Below, one piece after another: positions 1 through 8,158 of a stretch of 64,000 bases of DNA. A model generated the notes under the pieces. That model ran no database searches and was not told where the DNA came from. It saw only the letters and a list, made by a program, of their open reading frames with translations. Position 1 is the stretch's first letter, and every line of letters begins with the position of its first letter. The stretch comes from Pseudomonas sp. NKUCC02_KPG. GTDB lineage: Bacteria; Pseudomonadota; Gammaproteobacteria; Pseudomonadales; Pseudomonadaceae. Where the stretch lies: the NCBI RefSeq assembly GCF_019345465.1, contig NZ_JAHKRC010000011.1, forward strand, positions 124,001-188,000. Direction: 5' to 3'. Both the position numbers and the translations under genes were made by a program.

Positions 1-163
1 CTTGTGTGGAAGCGCCAGCAACAGCCTTGTTGGTTTTTACGATGCGTTGCACGGTGCTGATGCTGAGTTCTAGTCGAGATGCGATCGCCGGCAGTGTATA
101 GCCAGCTTCTCGGAGAATTACGGCTTGAGTGTTTTGATCTGGTGTCGCCTTTTTGCCGGACAT
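1..163 (-). CDS. Small helix-turn-helix protein (partial, N-terminal 54 residues)
   Basis: The frame starts at ATG 163-161 and runs off the left edge of the window. The visible residues begin MSGKKATPDQNTQAVILREA and continue into a helix-turn-helix (GYTLPAIASRLELSISTVQR), like the HTH modules of resolvases and transposon regulators. The start lies one base after the resolvase stop codon, and a strong ribosome site (GAGGAGG) sits inside the last resolvase codons, so the two genes are translated from one message. A role as accessory DNA-binding factor or regulator of the resolvase is inference. Because the gene is cut by the window edge, its full domain content is unknown. Confidence 0.6.
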   Translation of the reverse strand, partial: MSGKKATPDQNTQAVILREAGYTLPAIASRLELSISTVQRIVKTNKAVAGASTQ

Positions 164-164
164 A

Positions 165-821
165 TCACACCTCCTCTCTGTTGGAGGCGTGTGGCGCTGT
201 CGGTTTCAGCGTGCGCTTGATCCGGTAGACGGTTGCAACACCGCAGTCAGCCAATTTGGCAATCTGATCAGCAGACATCGTTGGGTGTTTCTCCATCAGT
301 GACTGCACCTCCGCCCACTTTGCAGCGTTCTTGCTTTTGCCCGATGGCTTCCACTCAGGATCGGCAGCTCTCTTGTTTTCCAGTCCTTGCCTGATACGTT
401 CCACGCGCTTCTCCTGATCCAAGCGTGCCATGGTTGCCATCAAGTCGATCAGCATGTTGTTGATCACGTCCATGATCTGCCCGGTGATTCCTTTGGCCTC
501 AACCAGCATGTGACTGGTAGGTAAATCAGCAACAACCAGTCGTAGTCCCTTGACCTTTATGGTCGCCTTGAGAGTGTCCCAGTCAGCCTGTGAGAGGCGA
601 CTGAGGCGGTCTACTGACTCGACCAACAGTACGTCACCCTTCTCGGCTGTTTCGAGCAGGGCGAGCAGCTGAGGTCGGTCGAGTTTGGTGCCACTGATGT
701 TCTCGGCGTACACCTCAACGATGTTCAGGCCCTTGTCAGCGGCGAAAGCCTCCAGAGTTACCCGAGCACGGCTGGCATCCTGCTCTTTCGTTGACGCTCG
801 TAGGTAGAGGTGGGCATTCAT
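165..821 (-). CDS. Serine recombinase (resolvase/invertase family)
   Basis: This 218-residue protein has the N-terminal resolvase catalytic domain (about residues 3-145). It includes the nucleophilic serine S10 in YLRASTKEQD and the arginine motif DRLSR at 71-75, the active-site residues of small serine recombinases. A C-terminal helix-turn-helix (about 175-205, SADQIAKLADCGVATVYRIK) would bind its recombination site. The length fits Tn3-type resolvases and invertases, which act by a double-strand break and rotation. No transposase lies nearby in the window, so it may resolve or invert island DNA or belong to a transposon further left. An A+T-rich repeat region just upstream is a candidate recombination site. 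It appears co-transcribed with the small HTH gene downstream. Confidence 0.88.
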   Translation of the reverse strand: MNAHLYLRASTKEQDASRARVTLEAFAADKGLNIVEVYAENISGTKLDRPQLLALLETAEKGDVLLVESVDRLSRLSQADWDTLKATIKVKGLRLVVADLPTSHMLVEAKGITGQIMDVINNMLIDLMATMARLDQEKRVERIRQGLENKRAADPEWKPSGKSKNAAKWAEVQSLMEKHPTMSADQIAKLADCGVATVYRIKRTLKPTAPHASNREEV

Positions 822-847
822 GGCTGGAAATCCTTTATCTATTCACT

Positions 848-951
848 CTATAGATCAATGATAGTTTGATCATATGTCTATAATCAATAGATATTTGATA
901 GCGAATGAGGCGTGGCTATCCAACTACCATTTACGTCTACTTCTTTGATAG
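848..951. promoter_or_regulatory. Candidate res recombination site / resolvase promoter
   Basis: Immediately upstream of the resolvase lies an A+T-rich stretch full of short dyads. There is a CTAT...ATAG dyad at 848-864 and an imperfect palindrome at 869-899 centred on TCTAT-AATCA-ATAGA. The octamer TTTGATAG occurs at 894-901 and again at 944-951, 50 bp apart. Repeated, paired half-sites next to the recombinase gene are what a multi-subsite res site looks like, and the same DNA would contain the resolvase promoter, giving autoregulation. Function is inferred; no binding data are visible. Confidence 0.5.
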
Positions 952-1226
952 TTGTATGAAAACCTTCTAGTGTTTCTTTACGCGCTCGATCGTGGAGGTT
1001 TGTGGTTCGTTGTTAGAGTGATCGATAGGTGTCGGTCTGCCCATCAGCACGGTATAGATTGGCCAGGGGGAGGGCTTCGGAGCTCTCCTCTGCAACCTCT
1101 ATAGCCAGCCCTTCATCTCCCGTAAGCTCTTAGCCATAGGCAGGCGGTAACCAATCAGTTCGGTTAGTATCTGGTGGTTGCCGCGTTGCGCTACCTATCG
1201 ATGAAACCTGGGGGCAATATTTTCAT
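952..1226. other. Intergenic region upstream of the nuclease gene
   Basis: No convincing gene is seen here. The only structure noticed is a perfect 10-bp inverted repeat, ATCGATAGGT at 1021-1030 and ACCTATCGAT at 1193-1202, 162 bp apart. The second copy ends about 25 bp before the nuclease start. A run of five Gs precedes the nuclease ATG at unusually long spacing, so its ribosome site is weak or the true start differs. Confidence 0.4.
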
Positions 1227-2141
1227 ATGGCAATAAAACTCACGCCTTATCTCGTTCAGCTTGCCTATGAGGCTGCACTCAAATCTTTCTGGCGGAAGGA
1301 GTCGCTTCGCAAGTTTTTGCGCCAAACACATGTTGCAGAATCTCACTTGGCAACATGGTCGCCTGAAGAGAGCAAGCGTGATTTTTTGGATCGCACCTTC
1401 GCGGCGTTGCAGCGAACTGATAAGGGGAAGGCTGTTATTGGCAAAATGGCTGCTTTTCTAGCAGAGCAATCTACCTTTCCCGATCTTCGTGACTGGGAAG
1501 ACTCAGCTGTTAAAATTCAGGATGCGACTAAGGCCGTTGTTGAGTTGAAAGCACTCATTGCCCGTCAAACCGAAGAGGTCCGCTCTGAACGAGAGCGCGA
1601 GGTAGTAAAAGCTCGAGCAAGGGAAGAGCGTGAGGTCACTCAACGGCAGCGAGCAAGCATCTCCGAGCTAATGCAGCGACTTGATGATCTGGCGCCCCAG
1701 ATGGGCACAGCGCCAGGTGGCTACGCCTTTCAAGACTGGTTCTATGATTTCTTGGTTTTCTCTGAAGTTGAACATCGCCGCCCATACAACACGGGTGGTC
1801 GGCAAATTGACGGTTCGATCACGGTTGACGGAACCACCTATCTTGTCGAATTGAAGTTCACATCAGCTCAAGCTGGAGGGCCAGATATCGACATATTTCG
1901 TGGAAAAGTGGAGAGCAAAGCCGATAACACAATGGGTCTGTTCCTATGCATGGCTGGTTATTCCTCAGTGGCGGTAAAAGAAGCTTCAGGTAAGAAGAGC
2001 ACCTTGTTGTTACTTGATGCGTCTCACATGTATCTAATCCTTACAGGTGGAATGCAATGCCTAGAAGTTGTTCGTAGAATTCGTCGCCACGCCTCTCAAA
2101 CTGGAGAGGCGTATCTACCTGTTTCATCATTCGGCGGTTGA
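1227..2141 (+). CDS. PD-(D/E)XK (Mrr-like) nuclease with helical N-terminal region
   Basis: This 304-residue protein divides in two. Residues 1-155 are helical and charged, with a long Glu/Arg-rich segment (about 110-150) likely to form a coiled coil. Residues 160-300 carry a restriction-endonuclease fold of the Mrr kind: GGYAFQDWF near 165-172, then D195 in RQIDGSI and E208-x-K210 in YLVELKF, the PD-(D/E)XK metal-binding signature. No helicase, methylase or ATPase domain is present in the protein itself. It stands alone 376 bp upstream of the Gabija pair on the same strand. A stand-alone type IV-like restriction enzyme or an abortive effector is likely, but I do not recognise a named system. 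The substrate is unknown. Confidence 0.75.
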   Translation: MAIKLTPYLVQLAYEAALKSFWRKESLRKFLRQTHVAESHLATWSPEESKRDFLDRTFAALQRTDKGKAVIGKMAAFLAEQSTFPDLRDWEDSAVKIQDATKAVVELKALIARQTEEVRSEREREVVKARAREEREVTQRQRASISELMQRLDDLAPQMGTAPGGYAFQDWFYDFLVFSEVEHRRPYNTGGRQIDGSITVDGTTYLVELKFTSAQAGGPDIDIFRGKVESKADNTMGLFLCMAGYSSVAVKEASGKKSTLLLLDASHMYLILTGGMQCLEVVRRIRRHASQTGEAYLPVSSFGG

Positions 2142-2517
2142 AAACCTTCGTAGCTCTCTGGATGCGCTGCCATTGCCTGTGCCAGCAGAATGGAGTAAGC
2201 AGTATCGAGAGACTCATTTTCTGGTGCCCACGCTTGTTAATTCTGTCCAATTGCGGGCATTAATCATGTGTATCAAAACCTATGTCAATGGGTGATTAGC
2301 TAGAATACCAATAGGTAATCACGCCCGAGCAGTCGCCCGCCCGGTGCGTAGACCAAACCTGATCGTCCTACTGTCGTTTTATGATCTGCGAAGGTGCCCA
2401 ATGCAATAGGTTGTGATGGCCCCAAGCGGCTATGATCGTAGAGTAGGGGGCACGAGCAACGCTCGACGTCGATGCTTTCATTCATGCCTTCGAATTTTTA
2501 TAGCCTAAAGGGACGTT
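2142..2517. other. Intergenic region between nuclease and gajA
   Basis: No gene is convincing in these 376 bases. A GTGATTA/TAATCAC dyad (2292-2298 and 2316-2322) could form a weak hairpin, but it has no T-run and is a poor terminator. The gajA promoter should lie in the A+T-rich segment just before 2518, where only a weak ribosome site (GGGA) is seen. Short frames overlapping the end of the nuclease gene have no recognisable features. Confidence 0.4.
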
Positions 2518-4290
2518 ATGATTCTCATCGATTCAATTCGAATATCTGGATTCCGGGGGATTAGCTCGTTAGAGCTTTCTCTTCGACCGATGACTGTATT
2601 ACTCGGCACGAATAACGCCGGTAAGACCTCTATTTTGAAAGCGTTACAGCTCGCGGTGGGGGATTACTCTCGTTATCTTAGTGATGAGGACTTCTTTATC
2701 GGTCTGGATGGACAGAAGGCATCAGAGATTTTTGTCGATTTGAGAGTTGTGCCAGTAGATGGCTCTGGTGCTCGATCCATAGCGTTTTCTGAGAGCTGGG
2801 CAACAGAATTCGGAGACAAGATTAAATCTGAAGCCGATGGTAAGCAGTTTGTAGCCCTTCGAACAAGATCAAAGCAAAATCAGACTAAAGGTGGTTTTGA
2901 TACAGTTCGCTACTCTATGGAACGTTGGGCGGAATTTGAAAATTGGACGAGTCAGAGAAATAAAGAGACGAGGCTGAACTCTCGATTATCATGCATTCCT
3001 GTCATACCTGTAGAAGCCCAGCGCGATATTCACTTTGAACTGCGAGAAAGATCTTCATTTGTAGGGAGAGTGCTGTCAGGGGTTACCTATGATGAGGAGG
3101 AGGTGCGAGCATTAGAAGAGCTTATTCGTGAAGTTAATGATCAGGCAGTTGGGAAAAGTGCAGAGCTAACGCTTTTGAAGCAGCATTTAAGTGGCCTTGC
3201 AATGTCTTTTTCTGGTGGTGGGAATGCAGAGTTAAATCCGTTGCCTAAAAAAGTTAGGGACTTGTCGAAAAACTTTTCAGTAAGTTTTGGCGATTCGGCA
3301 GAAAGTACGTTCTCGATGGAGTATCACGGAATGGGGACCAGGAGCTGGGCCTCTTTGCTAACTGTAAAAGCATTCGCTGAAATTGCCTGTAATAAGCACG
3401 AAAGAGAGGCAGAACCTTTTTTTCCAATAATTACGGCAGAGGAGCCAGAAGCGCATTTGCACCCAAATGCTCAGCGGACCTTATTCCGCCAGCTCTCGAG
3501 TACACCGGGTCAGGTAATCGTAAGCACTCACTCGCCATACTTGGCAGGTATGGCTGATATCATGAATATACGATCAGTCTCTCGAACTCTAGATGGTTGT
3601 AAGGTGAGTCAAATAGCCTACAAGATGACTCCTGATGAGAGGAATATGCTCTCGCGGGAAATAATAAATAAGCGTGCAGATATTTTATTTTCAAAGGCGT
3701 TGATTCTTTGTGAGGGAGTTACAGAGGAACAGGTCATTCCTTCGCTATTTGAAATCTATTCAGGTATTTCAATGTGCGAGTTAGGAGTGTCTTGTATTAG
3801 TGTTGGTGGGAAAAACTATCCTCCTTTTGTCAAGCTTGCTTGCAGCTTAGGTATTCCCGTATACATCATTAGTGATAATGATGGGAGTACTAGGGGTGAG
3901 ATCGAAGCTCAATTAGAAAAAGTAAAAGCGGAAACCTCTCTAGAGTTGGGGGGCGATTTGTTCGGTGTCTCGTACCTTAGTGCAGGCAATGCTTTTGAAG
4001 CGGAGGTTCTTAATTCTCTAGGTCTTAAAGTTGAAGTTATTGAAGCCCTCGTTAAGTGTGAAACAAAGGGCTCTGATAATGCTCGGTGGATAGATGCGAA
4101 GCGAACAGAGATTTCTGCGCTGAGTGACATCGAACTCTTGGCTAAGATGGGTGCGATGAAAGCATCTTACTCAGGTTTTTTAGGAGACGTGTTGAAGATT
4201 AATGATGCTGATAGGACGGTGGAGCAACGTATACCTCGTGCAGTTCTAGATGCGTTCGATAATATAAAAGAGTGGCTAAGATATGATTAA
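2518..4290 (+). CDS. gajA: Gabija protein GajA: OLD-family ATPase-TOPRIM nuclease
   Basis: GajA is the DNA-nicking subunit of the Gabija anti-phage system. This 590-residue protein has an N-terminal ABC-like ATPase: Walker A GTNNAGKTS at 30-38, a Walker B-type acidic stretch TAEEPEAHLHP near 305-315, and the switch histidine in STHSPY near 336-341. A C-terminal TOPRIM domain follows, with the first acidic residue in LCEGVTEEQ near 400 and the metal-binding SDNDG near 450. This order defines OLD-family nucleases, and the length is close to the founding GajA. The gene overlaps the helicase gene by 8 bp (ATGATTAA), so the two are coupled. Known Gabija complexes cleave DNA when nucleotide levels fall during phage replication; the trigger here is untested. 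A+T-rich codons suggest transfer. Confidence 0.9.
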   Translation: MILIDSIRISGFRGISSLELSLRPMTVLLGTNNAGKTSILKALQLAVGDYSRYLSDEDFFIGLDGQKASEIFVDLRVVPVDGSGARSIAFSESWATEFGDKIKSEADGKQFVALRTRSKQNQTKGGFDTVRYSMERWAEFENWTSQRNKETRLNSRLSCIPVIPVEAQRDIHFELRERSSFVGRVLSGVTYDEEEVRALEELIREVNDQAVGKSAELTLLKQHLSGLAMSFSGGGNAELNPLPKKVRDLSKNFSVSFGDSAESTFSMEYHGMGTRSWASLLTVKAFAEIACNKHEREAEPFFPIITAEEPEAHLHPNAQRTLFRQLSSTPGQVIVSTHSPYLAGMADIMNIRSVSRTLDGCKVSQIAYKMTPDERNMLSREIINKRADILFSKALILCEGVTEEQVIPSLFEIYSGISMCELGVSCISVGGKNYPPFVKLACSLGIPVYIISDNDGSTRGEIEAQLEKVKAETSLELGGDLFGVSYLSAGNAFEAEVLNSLGLKVEVIEALVKCETKGSDNARWIDAKRTEISALSDIELLAKMGAMKASYSGFLGDVLKINDADRTVEQRIPRAVLDAFDNIKEWLRYD

Positions 4291-6169
4291 GCTATCCGAT
4301 AAGCAGGCTGAAGTTGTTTATGCACCGCTCAACCAGGGGATGCAAATTCTTGCTTCGGCGGGCTCAGGAAAGACTCGTGTTCTTACAGAACGCATACGCC
4401 ACATTCTTGCGTCTACAAAAAAGGAAGGTGTCATTGGGCTGACTTTTACAAACAAAGCAGCCGATGAAATGAACTCCAGATTAGAGGATGTGCCTGAATA
4501 TTTAGATCGGTGCTGGATATCCACAATTCACTCTGTGGCGCAGCGTATAGTTGATCAGTATGGTCATACAATTGGCCTGCCTTCAGAGCTCCATATTTAT
4601 GAGCGAGACGAAGATAGGAAAGCTGTGTTCATCCAATCGTTGTTGGATGATGGTCTTGATGTGGATGAGTTTTTAGGCATTGGAAGCAACCCGTCATCAA
4701 GGGCTAAAGAGATTCAGCGCTACATGGAAGAGTTTTCTTTCGTTAAGAGGTCACTGTTGACCGAGAGCGAAATGATTTCCAGGTATTCTGAGACGCCAGC
4801 ATTTCTGTCCATCTATCGAAGATATCAAGAGGCTCTCTTGGAAAGTGGTGGTATCGATTTCGATGATATTTTAGTCTTTGCGCATAAGATATTGATTGAG
4901 CAGGCGTGGTGTGGAGATATCTATCGCGCTAAATATAAGCATGTCTGTGTAGATGAAGCTCAAGATCTAAATAAGGCTCAGTATGAGTTTGTAAGAGCCC
5001 TAGCGGCCGGAAAAATCAAAAGCGTTATGCTTGTTGGTGACCCGGATCAAATGATCTTTGGTTTCAATGGGTCATCCAAAAAGTTTTTATGTGAGAATTT
5101 TATCGCGGATTTTTCACCTGTTCAATATAGGCTGGTTGAAAATTATCGCAGTTCAATGGCAGTGGTGGCTTGGGCAAATAAGCTAAGACCCGGTTCCCAG
5201 CTAGGGATGACAGCTGCTTTACAAGGGGTTTCCCATATTGAGGCATGCGAGGATGAAGAGGCAGAAGCTAGATGGGTTTGCCGCAAAGTTTCTGAGCTAT
5301 TATCTTTTGGGGTTCATCCTGAAATAGAAGGGCCAATCACATTAGAGAACATGGTGGTGATTGGTCGAAATCGATTCGTTTTTAGAGCGCTTGAAGCTGA
5401 GCTTAAACGCTGTGGGATTGACTATTACATGAAGAGGGGTGAGCGGTTACAACTCCCGACCTCTGTCTTCGGTAAGATTCTCGATCTAGCAATTAGGTTG
5501 AAACTTAATCCGAAAGACTGGCTTGATGGTGGTAGGCTTTGTGATGCTCTAGGTATTGATAAAGACCAAGCCTGGGGCGAAATCGGAATATTGAGCGATT
5601 TAGCTATGCAGTTGAGAGCAAAGAATGATTTGTTTTCAAATCTGTATGCAGATCTTCTTCTTGCGATAAATGAGCTTGATGGAGAAACTCCAAACATACC
5701 TAAAATGTGTGTGGTCTTTGCTGGGGCGCTTTCGTCGCTCGTAACTAGTTCTGCAGTAGAAGAGGCTGAAGTCGAACGGTCGCTATCAGAGCTTGAGGAG
5801 TTCAGAGGTTGTTGGACCACGTATAAAAGGAAAGGGTTGGGCGAGTCTTTAAGTGCCTTCAGAAACTCAATGGCATTAGGTCAGCTCAGTGAGCCCTATC
5901 AAAAAACCGGTCTCACGATCAGCACCGTTCATACTATGAAGGGGTTGGAAAAGGACATCGTATTCGTATTGGGGTTGTGTGAAGGTGTCTTTCCTGATTA
6001 TCGTGCCAATACACCTGAGGCAGTTGAGGAAGAAAGAAACAATGCGTTTGTTGCTATTACTAGGGCTCGACGTTGGGTATACGTAACCTATCCTGGCAAG
6101 CGACTAATGCCCTGGGGTGATATGAAATATCAAAGACGCTCAAGGTTTGTTGATGAGCTACTGCGTTAG
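4283..6169 (+). CDS. gajB: Gabija protein GajB: UvrD/Rep-like superfamily 1 helicase
   Basis: GajB is the helicase partner of GajA and is thought to sense or process DNA ends and activate the complex. All superfamily 1A motifs are visible in 628 residues: Walker A SAGSGKT at 25-31, motif Ia GLTFTNKAADEM, TIHS, Walker B VDEAQD, motif III VGDPDQMIFGFNG, motif IV ENYRS, motif V STVHTMKGLEKDIVFV and motif VI VAITRARR. Nothing is truncated. It is longer than the founding Bacillus GajB (about 500 residues from memory), which suggests a fuller set of 1B/2B insertions. Start ATG lies inside the end of gajA. An adjacent OLD nuclease plus UvrD helicase is the Gabija signature, which argues against an ordinary housekeeping UvrD. 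Confidence 0.9.
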   Translation: MIKLSDKQAEVVYAPLNQGMQILASAGSGKTRVLTERIRHILASTKKEGVIGLTFTNKAADEMNSRLEDVPEYLDRCWISTIHSVAQRIVDQYGHTIGLPSELHIYERDEDRKAVFIQSLLDDGLDVDEFLGIGSNPSSRAKEIQRYMEEFSFVKRSLLTESEMISRYSETPAFLSIYRRYQEALLESGGIDFDDILVFAHKILIEQAWCGDIYRAKYKHVCVDEAQDLNKAQYEFVRALAAGKIKSVMLVGDPDQMIFGFNGSSKKFLCENFIADFSPVQYRLVENYRSSMAVVAWANKLRPGSQLGMTAALQGVSHIEACEDEEAEARWVCRKVSELLSFGVHPEIEGPITLENMVVIGRNRFVFRALEAELKRCGIDYYMKRGERLQLPTSVFGKILDLAIRLKLNPKDWLDGGRLCDALGIDKDQAWGEIGILSDLAMQLRAKNDLFSNLYADLLLAINELDGETPNIPKMCVVFAGALSSLVTSSAVEEAEVERSLSELEEFRGCWTTYKRKGLGESLSAFRNSMALGQLSEPYQKTGLTISTVHTMKGLEKDIVFVLGLCEGVFPDYRANTPEAVEEERNNAFVAITRARRWVYVTYPGKRLMPWGDMKYQRRSRFVDELLR

Positions 6170-6194
6170 TAAATTAAGTCGATTGCTATCCAGT

Positions 6195-6227
6195 GTCAGT
6201 GTAGGAGATTTTGTCTCCTACACTGAC
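6195..6227. terminator. Hairpin between convergent gajB and integrase genes
   Basis: A perfect 14-bp stem (6195-6208 with 6214-6227) with loop TTTTG lies between the convergent stops of gajB (6169) and the integrase (6237). It is placed to end transcription from both sides, but no clear T-run follows on either strand, so it may act mainly as a 3'-end stabiliser. Confidence 0.6.
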
Positions 6228-6236
6228 GGTTATAAG

Positions 6237-8045
6237 TCAGGCTTTTTTATTTCTGTGGCTAATAATGCTTTTGTTGAGTATGGAGCTGAATCTTTCTACG
6301 AAGTTTAACTTATAGCTCTGTATTTTGTTGATTGCTTCAGGTATCGGAAGTAGTACGAGTGCTCGAAGTTTATGCTCAGTTGTGGGGCCTCCATCGTAGT
6401 GCCTTCCAGCAATGGAATTTTGAGCATGGCCTGTGATAGCGTCAATAATAGTTTGGTCGACAGGTTTTCCATCTCTGCGAACATTACGCAGGTTTGTTTC
6501 TAGGGTATGGCGAAAGGAGTAGAGGCTTTTTCCGTCGTGTGGCACGTGAACGCCTATAGAGACTAAATATCCCTTCGGTTTCTCGTTGAAAAATTTCCCA
6601 GCGCTTTTAGCCCAGCCTTCTTTATTGTGATCAGTATCACGGTCCCGTGGTGGAAGGTAGGTGAGACCGTCTCCAAACAGCTTTTTTTGATTGTCATGGC
6701 GCTGATGGTCTACATATTCAAGAAAGCCCAATTCAATCAATCGTGGATGAATTGGAACCTGTCGGGCTTCATCTGTCTTGATCCGCTTTGCTTCAGGCGT
6801 TCTTGGATCGTCTGCGCAGAAGTTGATGCATGGGTGTCCATCAATTTCCTTAATGTCTGCTGTGTCGAGTTGTGCTATTTCATTGGTGCGGGCACCCGTA
6901 AAATAGCCTAATAGCGGCATCCAGAACCAAAAAGGGTACGCTTTGGTTCGATCAGAAGGAGGTTGGCCCTGGTAGATATATCCGGAGAAAATGGCTTCGA
7001 CATCATCCGGGGAGAAGGGCACTCCATCGCGGCTGCGGTCACTCTCTCGTTTCTGCACTGGCTTGATGATTAAGTCATCCACTCTGACGGATGTTAGATC
7101 GATGTATCTGGCATGGTTCTGTATCTGTTTCATTGATGCGATTAGTGAGCTTACACGCTCATGCCCAGTCATCTGCTCAGGATCGTCAGTGAGCAGCTGT
7201 TGGAGAGGGGTTGGAGCTGGCGCTATAGATGCCAAGGCACCGCTCTTCATCTTTCGCGCAGCATCATAAGCTGCTTGCCAATCCTGTTTAGTAAGTTGAA
7301 TTACTGGCTTGTGCTGTGTAAGAACGGTCATTACGCGGGCTCGACGCTCCCGCTCTTCCAGTGTTCCGCCGTGGTTAGCCTGCCCCCCTTTTGAGGAGGT
7401 GTCGGCTTTGTCACGAGCAAGCTGGTGCTCCCAGACCTGATATAGCGTCCAATTGCTCATTCTAGGGTCGCATCGCGGAGCTTCCTCTTGAGCGCTAGCC
7501 TTATGGTCAGGGGAGAGGTTTCGGAGCGCCAACTCATCTCTGAGGCGGGGCAAAATAGCGCGTAGCTCAGTTGGCTGGTAGGAGCTTGAGAGCTCGATCA
7601 ACTTACGCGCCAGCGACTCTTGCTCGTTCGAGATTGTTCGATGGTATGCGCCTGTTAAAAGACGCTCAACTTCGCGCCTGCGTTGTTGGGCCTCAAGCTG
7701 TGAGTCTGATAGCGGGGGTTCTGGCGATGTTTTTGGCGCTTGGTGAGTGTCTGCCCATACTCCGGCCTCGGGGTTATTCAGTAGCTCCTCCAAAAGCTCC
7801 AACTCCTCCGCTGAGGGCTCGTATTCATCCTGTGCCGTCATTCTCAATACTCGGTCGAAAACTGATTCAAGGCGCACAGCATGCTGTCTTGCGAGCTTAA
7901 GGGCTAGCCTTCGGCTATCAGTTTTGAGCGAGCGTCGAATCTCACGTTTGCCGTTTACCTGTGATCGGAGTGCGATAGGTATGGCTATCCGGAAATAGAA
8001 GGTTCCGTGTCTGTTTAAGGTGAGATAGGTAGGGCTGGATTTCAT
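6237..8045 (-). CDS. Tyrosine recombinase / island integrase
   Basis: This 602-residue site-specific integrase probably moves the island in and out of ssrA. The N-terminus (YLTLNRHGTFYFRIAIP, then RREIRRSLKT-like residues) matches the DUF6538 arm-binding region of Pseudomonas island integrases. The C-terminal catalytic domain has the first arginine in GARTNEIAQL (near 385), SFRHTLETNLR (near 510), GHAQ and the nucleophile tyrosine in GRHYDGG (near 550). I chose ATG 8045 (MKSSPTYL) because conserved sequence begins there; the frame is open 27 codons further upstream without family similarity. The gene reads away from the tmRNA gene and converges with gajB. Confidence 0.9.
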   Translation of the reverse strand: MKSSPTYLTLNRHGTFYFRIAIPIALRSQVNGKREIRRSLKTDSRRLALKLARQHAVRLESVFDRVLRMTAQDEYEPSAEELELLEELLNNPEAGVWADTHQAPKTSPEPPLSDSQLEAQQRRREVERLLTGAYHRTISNEQESLARKLIELSSSYQPTELRAILPRLRDELALRNLSPDHKASAQEEAPRCDPRMSNWTLYQVWEHQLARDKADTSSKGGQANHGGTLEERERRARVMTVLTQHKPVIQLTKQDWQAAYDAARKMKSGALASIAPAPTPLQQLLTDDPEQMTGHERVSSLIASMKQIQNHARYIDLTSVRVDDLIIKPVQKRESDRSRDGVPFSPDDVEAIFSGYIYQGQPPSDRTKAYPFWFWMPLLGYFTGARTNEIAQLDTADIKEIDGHPCINFCADDPRTPEAKRIKTDEARQVPIHPRLIELGFLEYVDHQRHDNQKKLFGDGLTYLPPRDRDTDHNKEGWAKSAGKFFNEKPKGYLVSIGVHVPHDGKSLYSFRHTLETNLRNVRRDGKPVDQTIIDAITGHAQNSIAGRHYDGGPTTEHKLRALVLLPIPEAINKIQSYKLNFVERFSSILNKSIISHRNKKA

Positions 8046-8121
8046 AGTGGGCACCGGGTGATGCCCCACAAGAATGTCACACCTCAGTGGCACACCTACC
8101 AGATTTGGTAGGGCCAGAAAG

Positions 8122-8150
8122 CACAAAGCCCCGTAAAACGGGGCTTTGTG
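8122..8150. terminator. Intrinsic terminator downstream of ssrA
   Basis: A perfect 12-bp stem (8122-8133 with 8139-8150, loop TAAAA) with G+C-rich core and flanking A/T bases lies 8 bp beyond the encoded tmRNA CCA end. It should end tmRNA transcription on the minus strand. It lies on the island side of the tmRNA 3' end, so it was either carried in by the island or lies inside the crossover region. Confidence 0.75.
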
Positions 8151-8158
8151 TAAGGACT

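Larger units (their letters stand above)
1..8158. mobile_element. Genomic island (right part) inserted at ssrA
   Basis: This stretch contains only accessory genes: a serine resolvase, a small HTH gene, a PD-(D/E)XK nuclease, a Gabija pair and a tyrosine integrase. It stops at the 3' end of the tmRNA gene, beyond which the gene content is ordinary Pseudomonas core. Tyrosine integrases of islands often use the 3' end of ssrA or a tRNA as attachment site, and the integrase gene here starts about 110 bp from that end. The left end lies outside the window, so total size and the second attachment repeat cannot be seen. The central genes use many A/T-ending codons, unlike the core genes to the right. 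The exact right boundary is inferred. Confidence 0.8.

Noticed and set aside
2068..2295. Short frame overlapping the end of the PD-(D/E)XK gene
   Set aside because: It has no ribosome site or family features, and overlaps a gene with an intact C-terminus. A frameshifted extension was considered but not supported.
2518..6169. Alternative reading as other OLD-containing systems or housekeeping UvrD
   Set aside because: The OLD nuclease overlapping a UvrD-like helicase is the Gabija arrangement; no reverse transcriptase or separate ABC-ATPase partner gene of other OLD/TOPRIM systems is present.
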